From Catellatospora coxensis (GTDB taxonomy: Bacteria; Actinomycetota; Actinomycetes; Mycobacteriales; Micromonosporaceae): DNA of 64,000 nt. A program made the translations under genes and the position numbers. The DNA lies in NCBI RefSeq assembly GCF_016862635.1, contig NZ_BONI01000020.1, positions 1 to 64,000 on the forward strand, written 5' to 3'. Every line of letters starts with the position of its first letter. Within the stretch, counting starts at the first letter, position 1. Shown here piece by piece: positions 1-10,423 of this stretch. Under the pieces are notes generated by a model, which was not told the origin of the DNA, did not search any database, and was given only the letters and a program-made list of their open reading frames with translations.

Positions 1-471
1 GCTTACCATGCGACCTGGCATCTGACCAGCAGGCCCGCAGATCATGTCCGCTTTCACGCGCCCGCCAGGGTGGCAGCGATGTTCGACTACCGCCGTCGCA
101 TGGCGGGCCGACTCGCGGAACAGATAATCGTTCTGCGCCGCGACCTTGTCGATGTTCCCAGCGCGCGTGCGGACCCGCAGTACTCGGTCACCGCCGCACA
201 TGGACTAATTGACGCATGGTGCGCCCGCGGCCTCGCCGAGGTCGTCGGCCAGGCGATTTGTCGCCGCCGATCCCGCCGCGTTACTCGACATCGCGACGCT
301 CGGCTGGTCGACCTGGTTGGCCGCCACGAAGGCGATCGGCACCTCCGCAAACGCGGAACCGACCGCGTGTCCTGGCGGCTGTACCCGCTCGGCGGAGCCG
401 TCGCTCGGCCGCTTATCCCCGAAACGGGGTCCGATTTCACCGGACCAGCCGAGCCCAGGTCCCGCTGGCAC
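1..471 (-). pseudogene. possible decayed gene fragment at the left edge
   Basis: On the minus strand one frame is open from about 471 to the window edge except for a single amber codon at 205-207. A new ATG follows it at 201. Below the stop the translation has a protein-like composition (for example NIDKVAAQNDYLFRE) and high GC at third positions. I recognise no family. It could be the remnant of a gene whose other end lies outside the window, or a chance open frame in high-GC DNA. No ribosome binding site supports either start. Confidence 0.2.
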
Positions 472-730
472 GGCCTACACACGAAGGGTGAACCCGTCGT
501 GACACCACGGGTCCGCGCAATCAGTCCGCAGTGCGTAGTCTGCCGTAGCGCACGCGTGGACACCATCGCACCATTCGGCCACGCCCTCGACGAAGGGCGG
601 ACAACGGCTGACCGAAATGTGGAGATGCGCACCGACCGCGCCAACAGAGAATCCTCATGCGGATTGTCCTGCCTCCGGGTTCGGACGACCGTGTCCGCGC
701 ACCATCCGGCACAGAGCAGGCAGGAGTGAG
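472..730. other. gene-free leader region of the defence operon
   Basis: No supportable gene is seen here. The only clear signal is the AGGAG ribosome binding site at about 720-724 that serves the ATG at 731. No convincing -35/-10 pair was found, although the operon promoter must lie in or before this stretch. Confidence 0.4.
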
Positions 731-3700
731 ATGACCTCTACGACTGATGTATCAGGCAAGACGGTTCGCCAGGTCGTCGAGGAGCAGTCAGACCGCGTCT
801 TGGAGACCTACCGCATCGACAACGGACTCATCCAGGAACACGCCAACGGTGAGCGTCGCATCAACCAGGGCGGGTACGGCGAACGTCAGATCTACGAATT
901 GGTGCAGAACGGCGCCGACGAGATGCGAACGCTCGACGACGGCGAGATCCGGGTGATCCTCACCGAGCACTACCTTTACTGCGCGAACACCGGCAACCCC
1001 ATGACGCCCGAAGGCGCGGACACGATCCTGCGGATGAGTGTCTCCCGCAAACGAGGCGGCCAGATCGGGCGGTTCGGTGTGGGCGTCAAGTCAGTGCTCA
1101 GCGTCAGCGACGCCCCCGAGTTCTACAGCTCCACCGGATCGTTCGGGTTCGACCGTGACTGGGCTGCCGAGCGCATTCGCGGGGTGGCCCCCGGCGTGGC
1201 TGAGACCCCCGTGCTGCGCCTGGCCCGCCCCATCGAAACGCAGCGGGCCAGAAACGAGGACAGGATCCTCGACGAACTGCTGGCGCGAGCCGTGACGGTG
1301 GTGCGGCTGCCACTCACGCCGGGCAGCGCCGAGCGGCTCGGAGCCGACCTGCGCAGCTTTCCGCCGGAGTTTCAGCTGTTCTCTCCGCACGTGGCGCACC
1401 TGCACCTGGAGGATCGCCGTCCGGGCCGAACGCTGCACCGGGTGATGTCGGCGAAGGCCAGTCAGACCCTGCACACGCTGCAGGGGCCGGGTGAGGACGG
1501 CAAGCAGACCACCTCGGTGTGGAACGTCTTCCGGCGTACGCATCAGCCCTCGGTGAACGCTCTGCGGAGCGCAGGCGAACTCCACGACCGCCCGGAGATC
1601 GATCTGGCGTGGGCTGTGCCGCAGGGAAGCGGCGGCGGTCGCGGCACCTTCTGGGCCTACTTCCCCACCAACTACGCAACCACGCTCCGCGGCCTGCTTA
1701 ACGCACCCTGGAAGACCGGCGAAGACCGACAGAACCTGTTCGATCACAACGCGTTCAACGACGAGCTGATCGAACAGGCCGCCAACCTCGTCGTCGAATC
1801 CCTGCCGCACCTCGTTCAGCCGGCAGACCCCGGCGCCTATCTGATGCTGTTGCCAGGACGAGGGCGCGAGGCTCCGCAGTGGGCTGACGAGAGACTGACC
1901 AACGCCGTCTGGAAGGCTGCCGCGTCACGCCCGTCGATCCCCGACCAAAATGGTGACCTGCGACGACCCGATCAGTTGAATCTGACGCCGGACGGCATGA
2001 TCGACGACTGGCTGACCATGTGGTCGGGTTATGACGGCCGCCCGATGGACTGGACGCACAAGTCCATCGAAAATCGCGAACGCCGGGCCAAGGCCAACCT
2101 TATCTTTGACAAGGCCGGGCGTCCCGAGGCCTCCGTGCGCGAGTGGCTCGAGGCGCTCGTGGCAGACGGCCGTCCCGAGGGCTCCGCGCGTGCGATCCTC
2201 ATCGTGGCGGCAATGGTTCGCTGCGGACACAGCCAGGCCGGGGACGCGCTACGGGCGCGGGTCATCCTCACCGAGTCATGTGGCATGGTGGCGGCGAAGG
2301 CTGGCGACGTCTTCCGCCGCAGCGATCAGGACGGACTCGACGACGACCTGGTGTATGTCGACCCGCAGGTGACCGAGCTGGATGTCGTCGCCGCCGCACT
2401 CAACGAACTCGGAGTACGTGAGGCCAACGCCGCCGGGCGACTGGCCGCCGTCCTGGACAAGGGGTTCGCCCGCTACTTCGAGCAGGAGTGGAACGACTTC
2501 TGGAAGCTGTGCCGCAGGGTCCCGGCGCAGGAGGCCGCTGACGCGATCCGCAGCCGTATCCCCGAATGGCGTCGTCAGATCAGGGTCCGCACGTTGGACG
2601 GCCGGTACCGCAGGCCCGTCGACTGCCTGCTGCCCGGACGTGTCGTCCCAGCTGACGGCAGCCGGGATAAGGGTGTCACTGTGGACTTAAGCACCCATGT
2701 GGCCGACCGCGCGCTGCTCACCTCGCTAGGCATGTCGGACGTCCCCGTTGCCGACATTGATCCACGTCAGGACGAGTGGTTCGACCAGTACCATGTTGCG
2801 TCCGTGGAGGCCATGTGCGCTGCGCTGCCCGCCGGCGTGCCCTATCCCAAGGCGTCCAACACCATGGTCGAGGGCGTCAATCCGGCCGGACCGCTCGGAC
2901 TGCTCCCGGCTCTTAGCGAGGAGGGGCGCTGCCTCTTCCTCAATCACCTGCCGCCCGGTGGGTTGGTGCGGGACTGGACCGCCCGGGCCAATCGCCAGAC
3001 GCAGCACGCGCAGGTCGACTCACCCTTGGTCTGGATGGCCAGGAAGTACGGACGCCTGCAGACCAACGAGGGATCGGTTGCCCTCAGGTCGGCAGTCGGG
3101 CCGTCGCTCATCGAGTACCGCGACATCCTGCCGGTGGCGCAGATCGATCGTGCCATCGCCGACCTGCTGGATCTGCCGGCGACGATCACCGACATCCCGG
3201 GCGCGCTCTGGGAGCAGCTCGTCACCAGGGTCGCCACCACGGAAGAGGACGCCGTACCCGGTCGGGCGTACGCCCTGGTCCTGCGGGCCGGTGCGGCGTG
3301 GCCCGGCGGTGACACCCGCTGCCGCGTCGGCGCGAAGTGGGGCACCCGCCCCGACGACCAGATCTGCGTCACCGCGAACCCGAACGAGTATCAGACACTC
3401 GTGCGGGAGAACGTGCCGGCGCTGCTCGCTCCGACCGCCTCCGACGTCGACGCCATGATCCAAACCTGGGGCATGCGGCGATACACCGAGATGGTCAGCC
3501 GTGAACTGCGAAAGGTCGAGGAGACGGAGCCGGTGGCGGTCGTCGCCGAGTTCGCGCATCTCCGCGTCCTGCGCGGGCGCAAGGCCGACGGCTGGACCTT
3601 CGTACAGTGCAGCGAACTCGACGAGGTCACGCGGACCCCGCTGGGCATGCGGACCCACCAGCTCGACATCGCCTCCCGCGACAACGTCATCTATGTCCGG

Positions 3701-5398
3701 CAAACCACGGACAAGGCCGCGTTGCTCGGTGGAATCTCCAGGGAGCTCGGCCTGCACCTGTCGACGGCAGAGATCAATATCGTCCTGCAGCGCGCGGAGG
3801 AGGCGCGAAACAATGACATCCTCAAAGCGGTCCGCGCCGCCCGGGACAACATCGGCAAGCTGCTGCTGCTGATCGGACGTGAGCAGCTGCAGTTCGGCCT
3901 GCCCGAGGGGGTCCTCGCCTGGGAGAGGACCAACAGTGGGCAGGAGCCCGACGATCGGCGGGTGGCCGAACTCGCGTTGCACGCCCACGGCGATGGAATC
4001 CTCCGCCACCACCGCAAGGACCTCGAGAAGCGCCATGAGGCGTTGAACGTCCGCTTCACCGGTGACACCAAGTCCCGCAGAGCGGTGGCCGACCTTGGAT
4101 TCCCGGACAACTACGCGGGCGTCGGGGAGGATCCGGTGGGGGCGACAGAACAGGTGCCGGGACCGACCCCGCACTTTCCCCTCCATGACTACCAGGAGAC
4201 GCTCGCCGCCCGCATGCACCGCATGCTTATGCAGCAGCCGCCGTCACGCGCGATGCTCAGCCTGCCGACCGGTGCCGGTAAGACCCGGGTCGCCGCCGAG
4301 GCGGTCATCCGATACATCAAGGAGCACGGCCAGCGGGGCGTGCCTGGCCCCGTCCTGTGGATCGCCCAGTCGGATGAGCTGTGTGAGCAGGCGGTGCAGA
4401 GCTGGCGCTACGTCTGGGAGAAGGTCGGTGCCGCCCGCACGCGGCTGACTATCAGCCGGTTCTGGAGCACCCGCGAGGCCACCCCGGTGACTGAGAACCC
4501 TCATCTGGTCGTCGCCACGATCGACAAACTGACCGCCAACCTCGATGATCCTGCGTACGCCTGGCTGCACATGCCCGCCCTCGTCATCGTCGACGAGGCG
4601 CACGGCTCGACCTCGCCGAGCTACACCCGGGTCTTCGAGAAGTTCGGACTCACGCAGCAGCCGCTGCGCACCGCCCGGCCGCTGATCGGCCTCACCGCTA
4701 CCCCCTTCCGGGGACGCAGTGAGGATGAGACCCGTAGGCTGGTCAACCGCTACGGCGCCACCAGGCTCGACGACAACCTCTTCGAAGGTGAGCCCTACCC
4801 GGCGCTGCAGAGGATGCGCGTGCTCGCCCACGTCGACCACCATGTCCTTGAGGGCGGCACGCTGCGGCTGACCGACGAGGAGATGTCGCACATGTCCCAG
4901 CTGCACGGCGGAACCCTGCCGCCAGCCGCGGAGCAGCGCCTCGCCGAGGATCACGTGCGCAACGGCGTGCTCCTCGAAGCGCTGTGCGAACTCGATCCAG
5001 ACTGGCCCGTGCTCGTGTTCGCCACCTCCGTCAATCACGCGCGGTTCCTGTCGGTCATGCTAAATGACCGGGGCGTGAGCTCCGCGGCAGTCGATGCGCA
5101 GACTCCGACAGCCCGACGACGTCAGATCATCGACCAGTTCGCACAGCGACGTATTCGGGTGCTGACCAACTACGGCGTCCTGCACCAGGGCTTCGACGCA
5201 CCCGCCACACGAGCCGTCGTCGTGGCCCGACCCACCTACAGCCCGAACGTCTACCAGCAGATGATCGGCCGTGGTCTGCGCGGCCAGGCCAACGGTGGCA
5301 AGGAACGCTGCCTGATCCTCAACGTGCGCGACAACATCGTCAACTACGGACAGCAGCTCGCGTTCACCGCCTTCGAGAAGATGTGGGGTGGCGAATGA
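731..5398 (+). CDS. GHKL (sacsin-like) ATPase fused to SF2 DEAD/DEAH helicase
   Basis: A 1,555-aa first gene of the defence operon. The N-terminal 250 residues carry a GHKL ATP-binding fold: the N box ELVQNGADE (56-64), a degenerate CANTGNP (84-90) and the glycine lid GQIGRFGVGVKSV (110-122). This resembles the Hsp90-like domain of sacsin-type proteins. A long middle region has no motif I recognise. The C-terminal 400 residues form an SF2 helicase: Walker A LPTGAGKT (1178-1185, Lys1184), DEAH (1288-1291), a GLTATP motif III, and VLHQGFDAP and QMIGRGLRG as motifs V and VI. The ATG at 731 was chosen because AGGAG lies just upstream; the in-frame extension to 617 has no such site. The stop overlaps the next start (ATGA), so translation is probably coupled. 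I infer a role in sensing or remodelling invading DNA. Confidence 0.88.
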   Translation: MTSTTDVSGKTVRQVVEEQSDRVLETYRIDNGLIQEHANGERRINQGGYGERQIYELVQNGADEMRTLDDGEIRVILTEHYLYCANTGNPMTPEGADTILRMSVSRKRGGQIGRFGVGVKSVLSVSDAPEFYSSTGSFGFDRDWAAERIRGVAPGVAETPVLRLARPIETQRARNEDRILDELLARAVTVVRLPLTPGSAERLGADLRSFPPEFQLFSPHVAHLHLEDRRPGRTLHRVMSAKASQTLHTLQGPGEDGKQTTSVWNVFRRTHQPSVNALRSAGELHDRPEIDLAWAVPQGSGGGRGTFWAYFPTNYATTLRGLLNAPWKTGEDRQNLFDHNAFNDELIEQAANLVVESLPHLVQPADPGAYLMLLPGRGREAPQWADERLTNAVWKAAASRPSIPDQNGDLRRPDQLNLTPDGMIDDWLTMWSGYDGRPMDWTHKSIENRERRAKANLIFDKAGRPEASVREWLEALVADGRPEGSARAILIVAAMVRCGHSQAGDALRARVILTESCGMVAAKAGDVFRRSDQDGLDDDLVYVDPQVTELDVVAAALNELGVREANAAGRLAAVLDKGFARYFEQEWNDFWKLCRRVPAQEAADAIRSRIPEWRRQIRVRTLDGRYRRPVDCLLPGRVVPADGSRDKGVTVDLSTHVADRALLTSLGMSDVPVADIDPRQDEWFDQYHVASVEAMCAALPAGVPYPKASNTMVEGVNPAGPLGLLPALSEEGRCLFLNHLPPGGLVRDWTARANRQTQHAQVDSPLVWMARKYGRLQTNEGSVALRSAVGPSLIEYRDILPVAQIDRAIADLLDLPATITDIPGALWEQLVTRVATTEEDAVPGRAYALVLRAGAAWPGGDTRCRVGAKWGTRPDDQICVTANPNEYQTLVRENVPALLAPTASDVDAMIQTWGMRRYTEMVSRELRKVEETEPVAVVAEFAHLRVLRGRKADGWTFVQCSELDEVTRTPLGMRTHQLDIASRDNVIYVRQTTDKAALLGGISRELGLHLSTAEINIVLQRAEEARNNDILKAVRAARDNIGKLLLLIGREQLQFGLPEGVLAWERTNSGQEPDDRRVAELALHAHGDGILRHHRKDLEKRHEALNVRFTGDTKSRRAVADLGFPDNYAGVGEDPVGATEQVPGPTPHFPLHDYQETLAARMHRMLMQQPPSRAMLSLPTGAGKTRVAAEAVIRYIKEHGQRGVPGPVLWIAQSDELCEQAVQSWRYVWEKVGAARTRLTISRFWSTREATPVTENPHLVVATIDKLTANLDDPAYAWLHMPALVIVDEAHGSTSPSYTRVFEKFGLTQQPLRTARPLIGLTATPFRGRSEDETRRLVNRYGATRLDDNLFEGEPYPALQRMRVLAHVDHHVLEGGTLRLTDEEMSHMSQLHGGTLPPAAEQRLAEDHVRNGVLLEALCELDPDWPVLVFATSVNHARFLSVMLNDRGVSSAAVDAQTPTARRRQIIDQFAQRRIRVLTNYGVLHQGFDAPATRAVVVARPTYSPNVYQQMIGRGLRGQANGGKERCLILNVRDNIVNYGQQLAFTAFEKMWGGE

Positions 5399-7242
5399 AC
5401 ACCGCAGGCGCCGTGACCGTGGCGCTGACGGCCGAGCAGCAGGAGGCTGTCCGGCAGCCCGCCGACACCCGGCTGCTGATCATTGCAGCGGCAGGCACCG
5501 GCAAGACTCACACCCTCGTCCGGCGCCTCGAATACCTACTCGAACACGATCTGACGGCCGACGAGATCCTGGTGTTGTCCTTCTCCCGGGCGGCGGTCGG
5601 TGAGCTCGCCACACGGGCCAGGGCCTCCGCGGGCAGCAGCCGGTTCGTCGTCGCGCGCACCTTTGACGCCTGGGCGCTCGACCTGCTCGTGCACACCCGG
5701 GCGGCAGAGGACTGGCACCACAGGTCGTTTGACGAGCGCATCACGGCCGCGACGGATGTGATCATCTCGGGTCAGGCCGACGAGTACACCGCACGCGTGC
5801 GGCATGTCCTTCTCGATGAGATCCAAGATCTGGAAGGCGACCGACGCGAGCTGGTTAAGTCGCTGCTGACCTGGCTGGACTGCGGATTTACCATCGTCGG
5901 GGACCCGGCACAGGCAATCTACGGATTCCAGGTACGCGACGCATCCCGTCCTGACGACGACGGGGACATGTTCACCTGGGCCCGGGAGACCTACCCCGAT
6001 GACCTGGTCGAACTGGCCCTCACCCGCGACTTTCGGGCACGGACGCCGCGGCCCGACGGCATCCTCCGATGCGGGGAGGCGCTGCGCACAGCCGGTGACA
6101 CCGGACCCGAGCTGGCGAAGCAGATCCGCGACGAGTTCGCGGGTGCCCTCGGTGCAGGACGGCTTGCTGACATCGTCCATGGCTTTACGCACTTCGATGG
6201 CACTACGGCGATTCTTTGTCGGACCAACGGGCAGGCTCTCAACGTATCGGCCGCACTGCACCGCGCCGGAGTTGACCATCGGCTGCAGCGGCGCGCCCAC
6301 GATGAGGTCAACCCGCGTTGGCTAGTACCGCTGTTTCGTCACCACCGTGGGCTAAGCGTCGATCGGGACGCCTTCGCCGAACACACGGGGTTGACCGGCG
6401 AGCCGCTCGACGTGGCGTGGCCAGCCCTATTGACGGTCTCCCGGACGGGGAACAACCGGCTCGACCTCGGCAGGCTTCGCGCGGTCGTGGCAGCTGGCAG
6501 GCTGCCGCGCGCCGTCTGCTTCACCGATACCGCCGCGCTCACCGTGTCGTCGATGCACCGGGCGAAGGGACTCGAATACGACCGGGTGTTCCTGCTCGAG
6601 GACACTGTGCCTGAGGACTCCGACGAGATGGAGCACGCCCGGCTGCTGTACATGGCCATGACCCGGTGTCGCGACGACTTCTATCGCCTGGATCCGCTGC
6701 CTCGGTCGAAGGTCTACGTCAAGACCTGCCGACACTCCGGGCGATGGGGGCGATACCAGTTCCAGTTCGCGGGCCGCCGGCTCGGGCTGGCGCTGTCGGG
6801 TGACGACGTCAGCTCCGACCGCCCCGCGGGCACCGAGGGCTTCATGGCAGACCCGCTGGAACTCCAGGAGTACCTCATACACGAGGTCAAGCCGGGAGAT
6901 CCGGTGGTGCTGACCGTACTCGACCATATGCCTGACGACGGCCTGGCGGTGCCCGCCTACACCGTCAACCACGGCGGCAGGCCCATCGGAGTTGTTTCGC
7001 ACAGCTTCCGAATGGATCTCGCCCGGTACATGTACCGCTCTCCGGCCCGCCTACCCGATGAGGCGAGCTGGCCGAGTGCCATGACCAACTGCTGGATCGA
7101 CGATGTCGAGGCCGTTGCCGGCGGGGAGGCGCAAGGGCGCCGCGTCGGTCTGGGCGAACATGGCGTCTGGCTGGCACCGAGGTTGACCGGGCTTAGCTCC
7201 TTCCGATACCACCGCAACGATACGGAGCACGACGATGAGTAA
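5395..7242 (+). CDS. UvrD/Rep-like SF1 helicase
   Basis: A 615-aa SF1A helicase. Visible motifs are Walker A AAAGTGKT (31-38), Walker B DEIQD (141-145), motif III GDPAQAIYGF, motif V VSSMHRAKGLEYDRVF and motif VI LLYMAMTRCR. Roughly 150 residues after motif VI are not a helicase domain I recognise. The start at 5395 overlaps the upstream stop as ATGA; an in-frame ATG at 5383 is also possible. The gene overlaps drmA by 8 bp (ATGAGTAA). UvrD-like helicases translocate 3' to 5' on single-stranded DNA. The tight coupling on both sides argues that it belongs to the same system as DrmA/DrmB. A UvrD-type helicase is not part of the standard DISARM gene set, so it may be a functional substitute or an add-on module. 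Confidence 0.88.
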   Translation: MNTAGAVTVALTAEQQEAVRQPADTRLLIIAAAGTGKTHTLVRRLEYLLEHDLTADEILVLSFSRAAVGELATRARASAGSSRFVVARTFDAWALDLLVHTRAAEDWHHRSFDERITAATDVIISGQADEYTARVRHVLLDEIQDLEGDRRELVKSLLTWLDCGFTIVGDPAQAIYGFQVRDASRPDDDGDMFTWARETYPDDLVELALTRDFRARTPRPDGILRCGEALRTAGDTGPELAKQIRDEFAGALGAGRLADIVHGFTHFDGTTAILCRTNGQALNVSAALHRAGVDHRLQRRAHDEVNPRWLVPLFRHHRGLSVDRDAFAEHTGLTGEPLDVAWPALLTVSRTGNNRLDLGRLRAVVAAGRLPRAVCFTDTAALTVSSMHRAKGLEYDRVFLLEDTVPEDSDEMEHARLLYMAMTRCRDDFYRLDPLPRSKVYVKTCRHSGRWGRYQFQFAGRRLGLALSGDDVSSDRPAGTEGFMADPLELQEYLIHEVKPGDPVVLTVLDHMPDDGLAVPAYTVNHGGRPIGVVSHSFRMDLARYMYRSPARLPDEASWPSAMTNCWIDDVEAVAGGEAQGRRVGLGEHGVWLAPRLTGLSSFRYHRNDTEHDDE

Positions 7243-10200
7243 GTTCGCCGAGCATCTCGGGTTCCGGGATGAGCTGACCGACCGTCTGATCCTCGACCTG
7301 CTCGGGCCCGTTGACGGCCCGAGCGAGATCCTCGCTGATCCACCGGTCAGCACGTATCTGACCGGCGTGCTGTTCCCGCAGCGTCGCACCGAGGACGCCG
7401 TGGACGACGCTGCGGAGGCCGACCTCGACCTGGCCGGGGCTCGGATGGAAAAGGACGAGCAGCCGGACACCGGCGTGTCCATGGCCAATCAGCAGAGCCC
7501 CTCCTCCATGGGCCTGACCTTCGCCGTCGACGTACGAGCGTGCACGGAGTTCATCGTGTCGGTCGGCACCGCGTCCTACGAACCGATCGACGAGGCAGGC
7601 AACCGCGTCGCGGCGGAGATGGAGGCAGCACGCTCGACTGACGACTCGCCCATCAGGTGGCGTCGATCGGAGGTCAAGCCGGCATCCGTACCGGTCGACG
7701 TGTCCCGTCCCGGTTCGAGCGCCGTCCAGGTTGTGCCGGGACTTGAGCTACGGGTGCTCGTGCGCGCCGTCGACGACGCGCAGCACACGTCGACCGTCAC
7801 CGTCAGCCTGGTTAACAACCACCAGAGTAAGGGACCGCTCCGCGATCCCTGGTGCTTCTTCCAGTGCGTACTGACGGTGGGCACCGCCAACGGGGTCGCG
7901 GCGATCGTGGAGCAGCCAGCCGCCTCCCTGAGCGACGACGAGGCACTGACCTCCGCCATGCTCTACCGCCACGCCCCCACCTTCGCCATCGGCCACGGCT
8001 GCGCGGCGGACTGGACCGGCACCGAGAATGACAAGGGCGATGGCACTCAGGGCCGACGGGCGGTCGCGGAGATCCGCTCCTCCTTCACCCCCAGCTTCGA
8101 CGTGCTCCTGTCGGAATCGAACCCCGAGATTGACGACGCGGGCCTCGGCATGAACGACTTCGCGGAGGGGACACCCGAGCAGGTGTTGCGCTCGCTAGTG
8201 TGGCTCGTCGAGGGCTACGGCGACTGGCTTCGCGGGCGCGAGGCCGAAGCCGCCGCGATGGCCTCCTCCCGCTACGGTGCCGTCGCGCTCGACCAGCTCA
8301 AGCAATGCCGCATCGCGTACGACCGGATGAACGCCGGTGTCGACCTCCTCGCCCGGGACCCGGACGTCATGCGTGCTTTCCGGCTGGCCAACAAGGCAAT
8401 GGCGGTGCAGCGTGCCCGCACCATGCTGATGAACGGGCACACCGCGACCCTCGACCTGTCCGCTGGCCGGTGGTACCCGTTCCAGATCGGGTTCATCCTC
8501 ATCTGCCTGGCCGGCATTGCCGACCCCGACCACGACGACCGCGGCGTGGCGGACCTGCTCTGGTTCCCTACCGGCGGTGGCAAGACCGAGGCGTACCTCG
8601 GACTGATCGCGCTCACCGTGTTCCTGCGCCGGATCCGTCACGAGGAGGCGGGAGGCGGCGTGACGGTGCTGATGCGATACACCCTCCGCCTGCTGACGCT
8701 TCAGCAGTTCGAACGCGCCGCGACGCTGATCTGCGCCATGGACGATATCCGGCGCGGTGACCCCACGCTCAAAGGCGGCGAGATCTCGATCGGTATGTGG
8801 GTGGGAGCCAGTGCGACACCCAACAACCTCGGCGACGCCGAGGCCGGCTTGAAGGACCTTCGGGATGGAAAGAAGTTGCGCGAGAAGAACCCGGTGCAGC
8901 TGCGTCGCTGTCCCTGGTGCGGCATCGACATGGACCATCTCAACTACCGCGTCAACCGCGCCGACCAGCGGCTCGACGTCGGCTGCGGCAGCGCCGACTG
9001 CGCCTTCGCCGACGGCCTGCCTGTCCACCTCGTCGACGATGCGATCTACCACCACCGCCCCACGTTGATCATCGCGACCGTGGACAAGTTCGCGCAGATC
9101 ACTTGGAAGGACGAGCCGGCGGCGCTGTTCAACCGAACCGGTGCGCCGGAGGGAACACCGCCGCCGGAGCTCATCATCCAGGACGAGCTGCACCTCATCT
9201 CCGGACCGCTGGGCACGCTGGTCGGCCTGTACGAGTCGGCGTTGGACATCGCGGCCTCCCGCCCCAAGGTGATCGCGTCCACCGCGACCATTCGGCGAGC
9301 CCGCGAGCAGGGCCAGGCCCTGTTCGACCGCGAAGTGCACCAGTTCCCGCCCGCCGGACTCGACGCCCGCCACTCCTGGTTCGCTGTGGAGGCGCCACCC
9401 GAGCGCAAGCCGTCACGCCGCTATGTCGGGCTCTTCGCACCAGGCACCAGCCAGGCCACGCTGCTGGTACGGGCCTACGCCGCCCTGCTGCACCACGCGT
9501 CGACCATCGACGGCAAGGACGAAATCCGCGACGCCTACTGGACACTGATCGGCTACTTCAACAGCCTGCGTCTGCTGGCCGCCGCGGAACTGCAGGTCAA
9601 CGACGACGTGGTGGGTCGCCTCAAGCGGCTGGCCGGCGACGACCGCCCACGTGAGGTGGAGACGACGGAGCTGACCAGTCGCGCCGACGCCAGTGACATC
9701 CCCGTTCGGCTCCGGCAGCTCGACGTCCGTTATCCTGATCCGGCGGCACTCGATGTGGTGCTTGCCACCAACATGATCTCGGTGGGCGTTGACGTCAACC
9801 GGCTCGGCCTCATGACGGTGACCGGGCAGCCTCAGACCACGGCGGAGTACATCCAGGCGACCAGCCGCGTCGGCCGGCGCTATCCGGGGCTGGTCATCGT
9901 TCTCTACAACGCGGCCCGTTCGCGGGACCGGTCCCACTACGAGAACTTCCGGTCCTACCACTCCGCGCTCTACCGGCAGGTCGAGTCCACGAGCGTCACA
10001 CCGTTCTCGTCGCGCGCCCGGGACCGGGGGCTGCACGCCGCGCTGATCGGTGCGGCCCGGCTGACCCTGCCGGCTGCCCGTGCCAATGCCGACGCCGCCA
10101 TGCTCGACGACTTCATGTCCGATCTTGAAGCACTGGCCGACCGTATCGTCGACCGTGTCGCCCGGGTGGCGCCGGATGAGCGGGACGCGACAGCCGAGCA

Positions 10201-10423
10201 CCTCACGAGGATCATCGACCGCTGGGCTGACATGGTCGACTGGAACCCCGAGCTCGTCTATCACAAGGCCAAATGGCCCAGTGACCCGAAAAGGCGGCCG
10301 GATCATGCCGCGCTGCTGCGCAACTTCGACGACGACGACCTGCCGTACTCGTTTCGCACCATGAACAGCCTGCGTGATGTTGACGTGGAAACCGACCTGA
10401 TGCCCCGGGAGGGCCGACGATGA
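7235..10423 (+). CDS. drmA: DrmA-type DISARM helicase
   Basis: A 1,062-aa helicase with the features of DISARM DrmA. These are Walker A FPTGGGKT (444-451, Lys450), followed by RYTLRLLTLQQFERA; a four-cysteine zinc site around CPWCG and CGSADC; the unusual Walker B DELH (650-653) in QDELHLISGPLG; STATIRRA; and the C-terminal signature NMISVGVDVNRLGLM with QATSRVGR and RSRDRSHYE. The N-terminal 400 residues lack a domain I can name. DrmA forms a complex with DrmB in known DISARM systems and acts on unmethylated incoming DNA. Start ATG 7235 lies within the end of the upstream helicase gene (8-bp overlap). Its stop overlaps the drmB start (ATGA). Confidence 0.93.
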   Translation: MSKFAEHLGFRDELTDRLILDLLGPVDGPSEILADPPVSTYLTGVLFPQRRTEDAVDDAAEADLDLAGARMEKDEQPDTGVSMANQQSPSSMGLTFAVDVRACTEFIVSVGTASYEPIDEAGNRVAAEMEAARSTDDSPIRWRRSEVKPASVPVDVSRPGSSAVQVVPGLELRVLVRAVDDAQHTSTVTVSLVNNHQSKGPLRDPWCFFQCVLTVGTANGVAAIVEQPAASLSDDEALTSAMLYRHAPTFAIGHGCAADWTGTENDKGDGTQGRRAVAEIRSSFTPSFDVLLSESNPEIDDAGLGMNDFAEGTPEQVLRSLVWLVEGYGDWLRGREAEAAAMASSRYGAVALDQLKQCRIAYDRMNAGVDLLARDPDVMRAFRLANKAMAVQRARTMLMNGHTATLDLSAGRWYPFQIGFILICLAGIADPDHDDRGVADLLWFPTGGGKTEAYLGLIALTVFLRRIRHEEAGGGVTVLMRYTLRLLTLQQFERAATLICAMDDIRRGDPTLKGGEISIGMWVGASATPNNLGDAEAGLKDLRDGKKLREKNPVQLRRCPWCGIDMDHLNYRVNRADQRLDVGCGSADCAFADGLPVHLVDDAIYHHRPTLIIATVDKFAQITWKDEPAALFNRTGAPEGTPPPELIIQDELHLISGPLGTLVGLYESALDIAASRPKVIASTATIRRAREQGQALFDREVHQFPPAGLDARHSWFAVEAPPERKPSRRYVGLFAPGTSQATLLVRAYAALLHHASTIDGKDEIRDAYWTLIGYFNSLRLLAAAELQVNDDVVGRLKRLAGDDRPREVETTELTSRADASDIPVRLRQLDVRYPDPAALDVVLATNMISVGVDVNRLGLMTVTGQPQTTAEYIQATSRVGRRYPGLVIVLYNAARSRDRSHYENFRSYHSALYRQVESTSVTPFSSRARDRGLHAALIGAARLTLPAARANADAAMLDDFMSDLEALADRIVDRVARVAPDERDATAEHLTRIIDRWADMVDWNPELVYHKAKWPSDPKRRPDHAALLRNFDDDDLPYSFRTMNSLRDVDVETDLMPREGRR

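Noticed and set aside
617-730. N-terminal extension of the first defence gene to position 617
   Set aside because: It lacks a ribosome binding site and adds low-complexity sequence; ATG 731 with AGGAG fits better.
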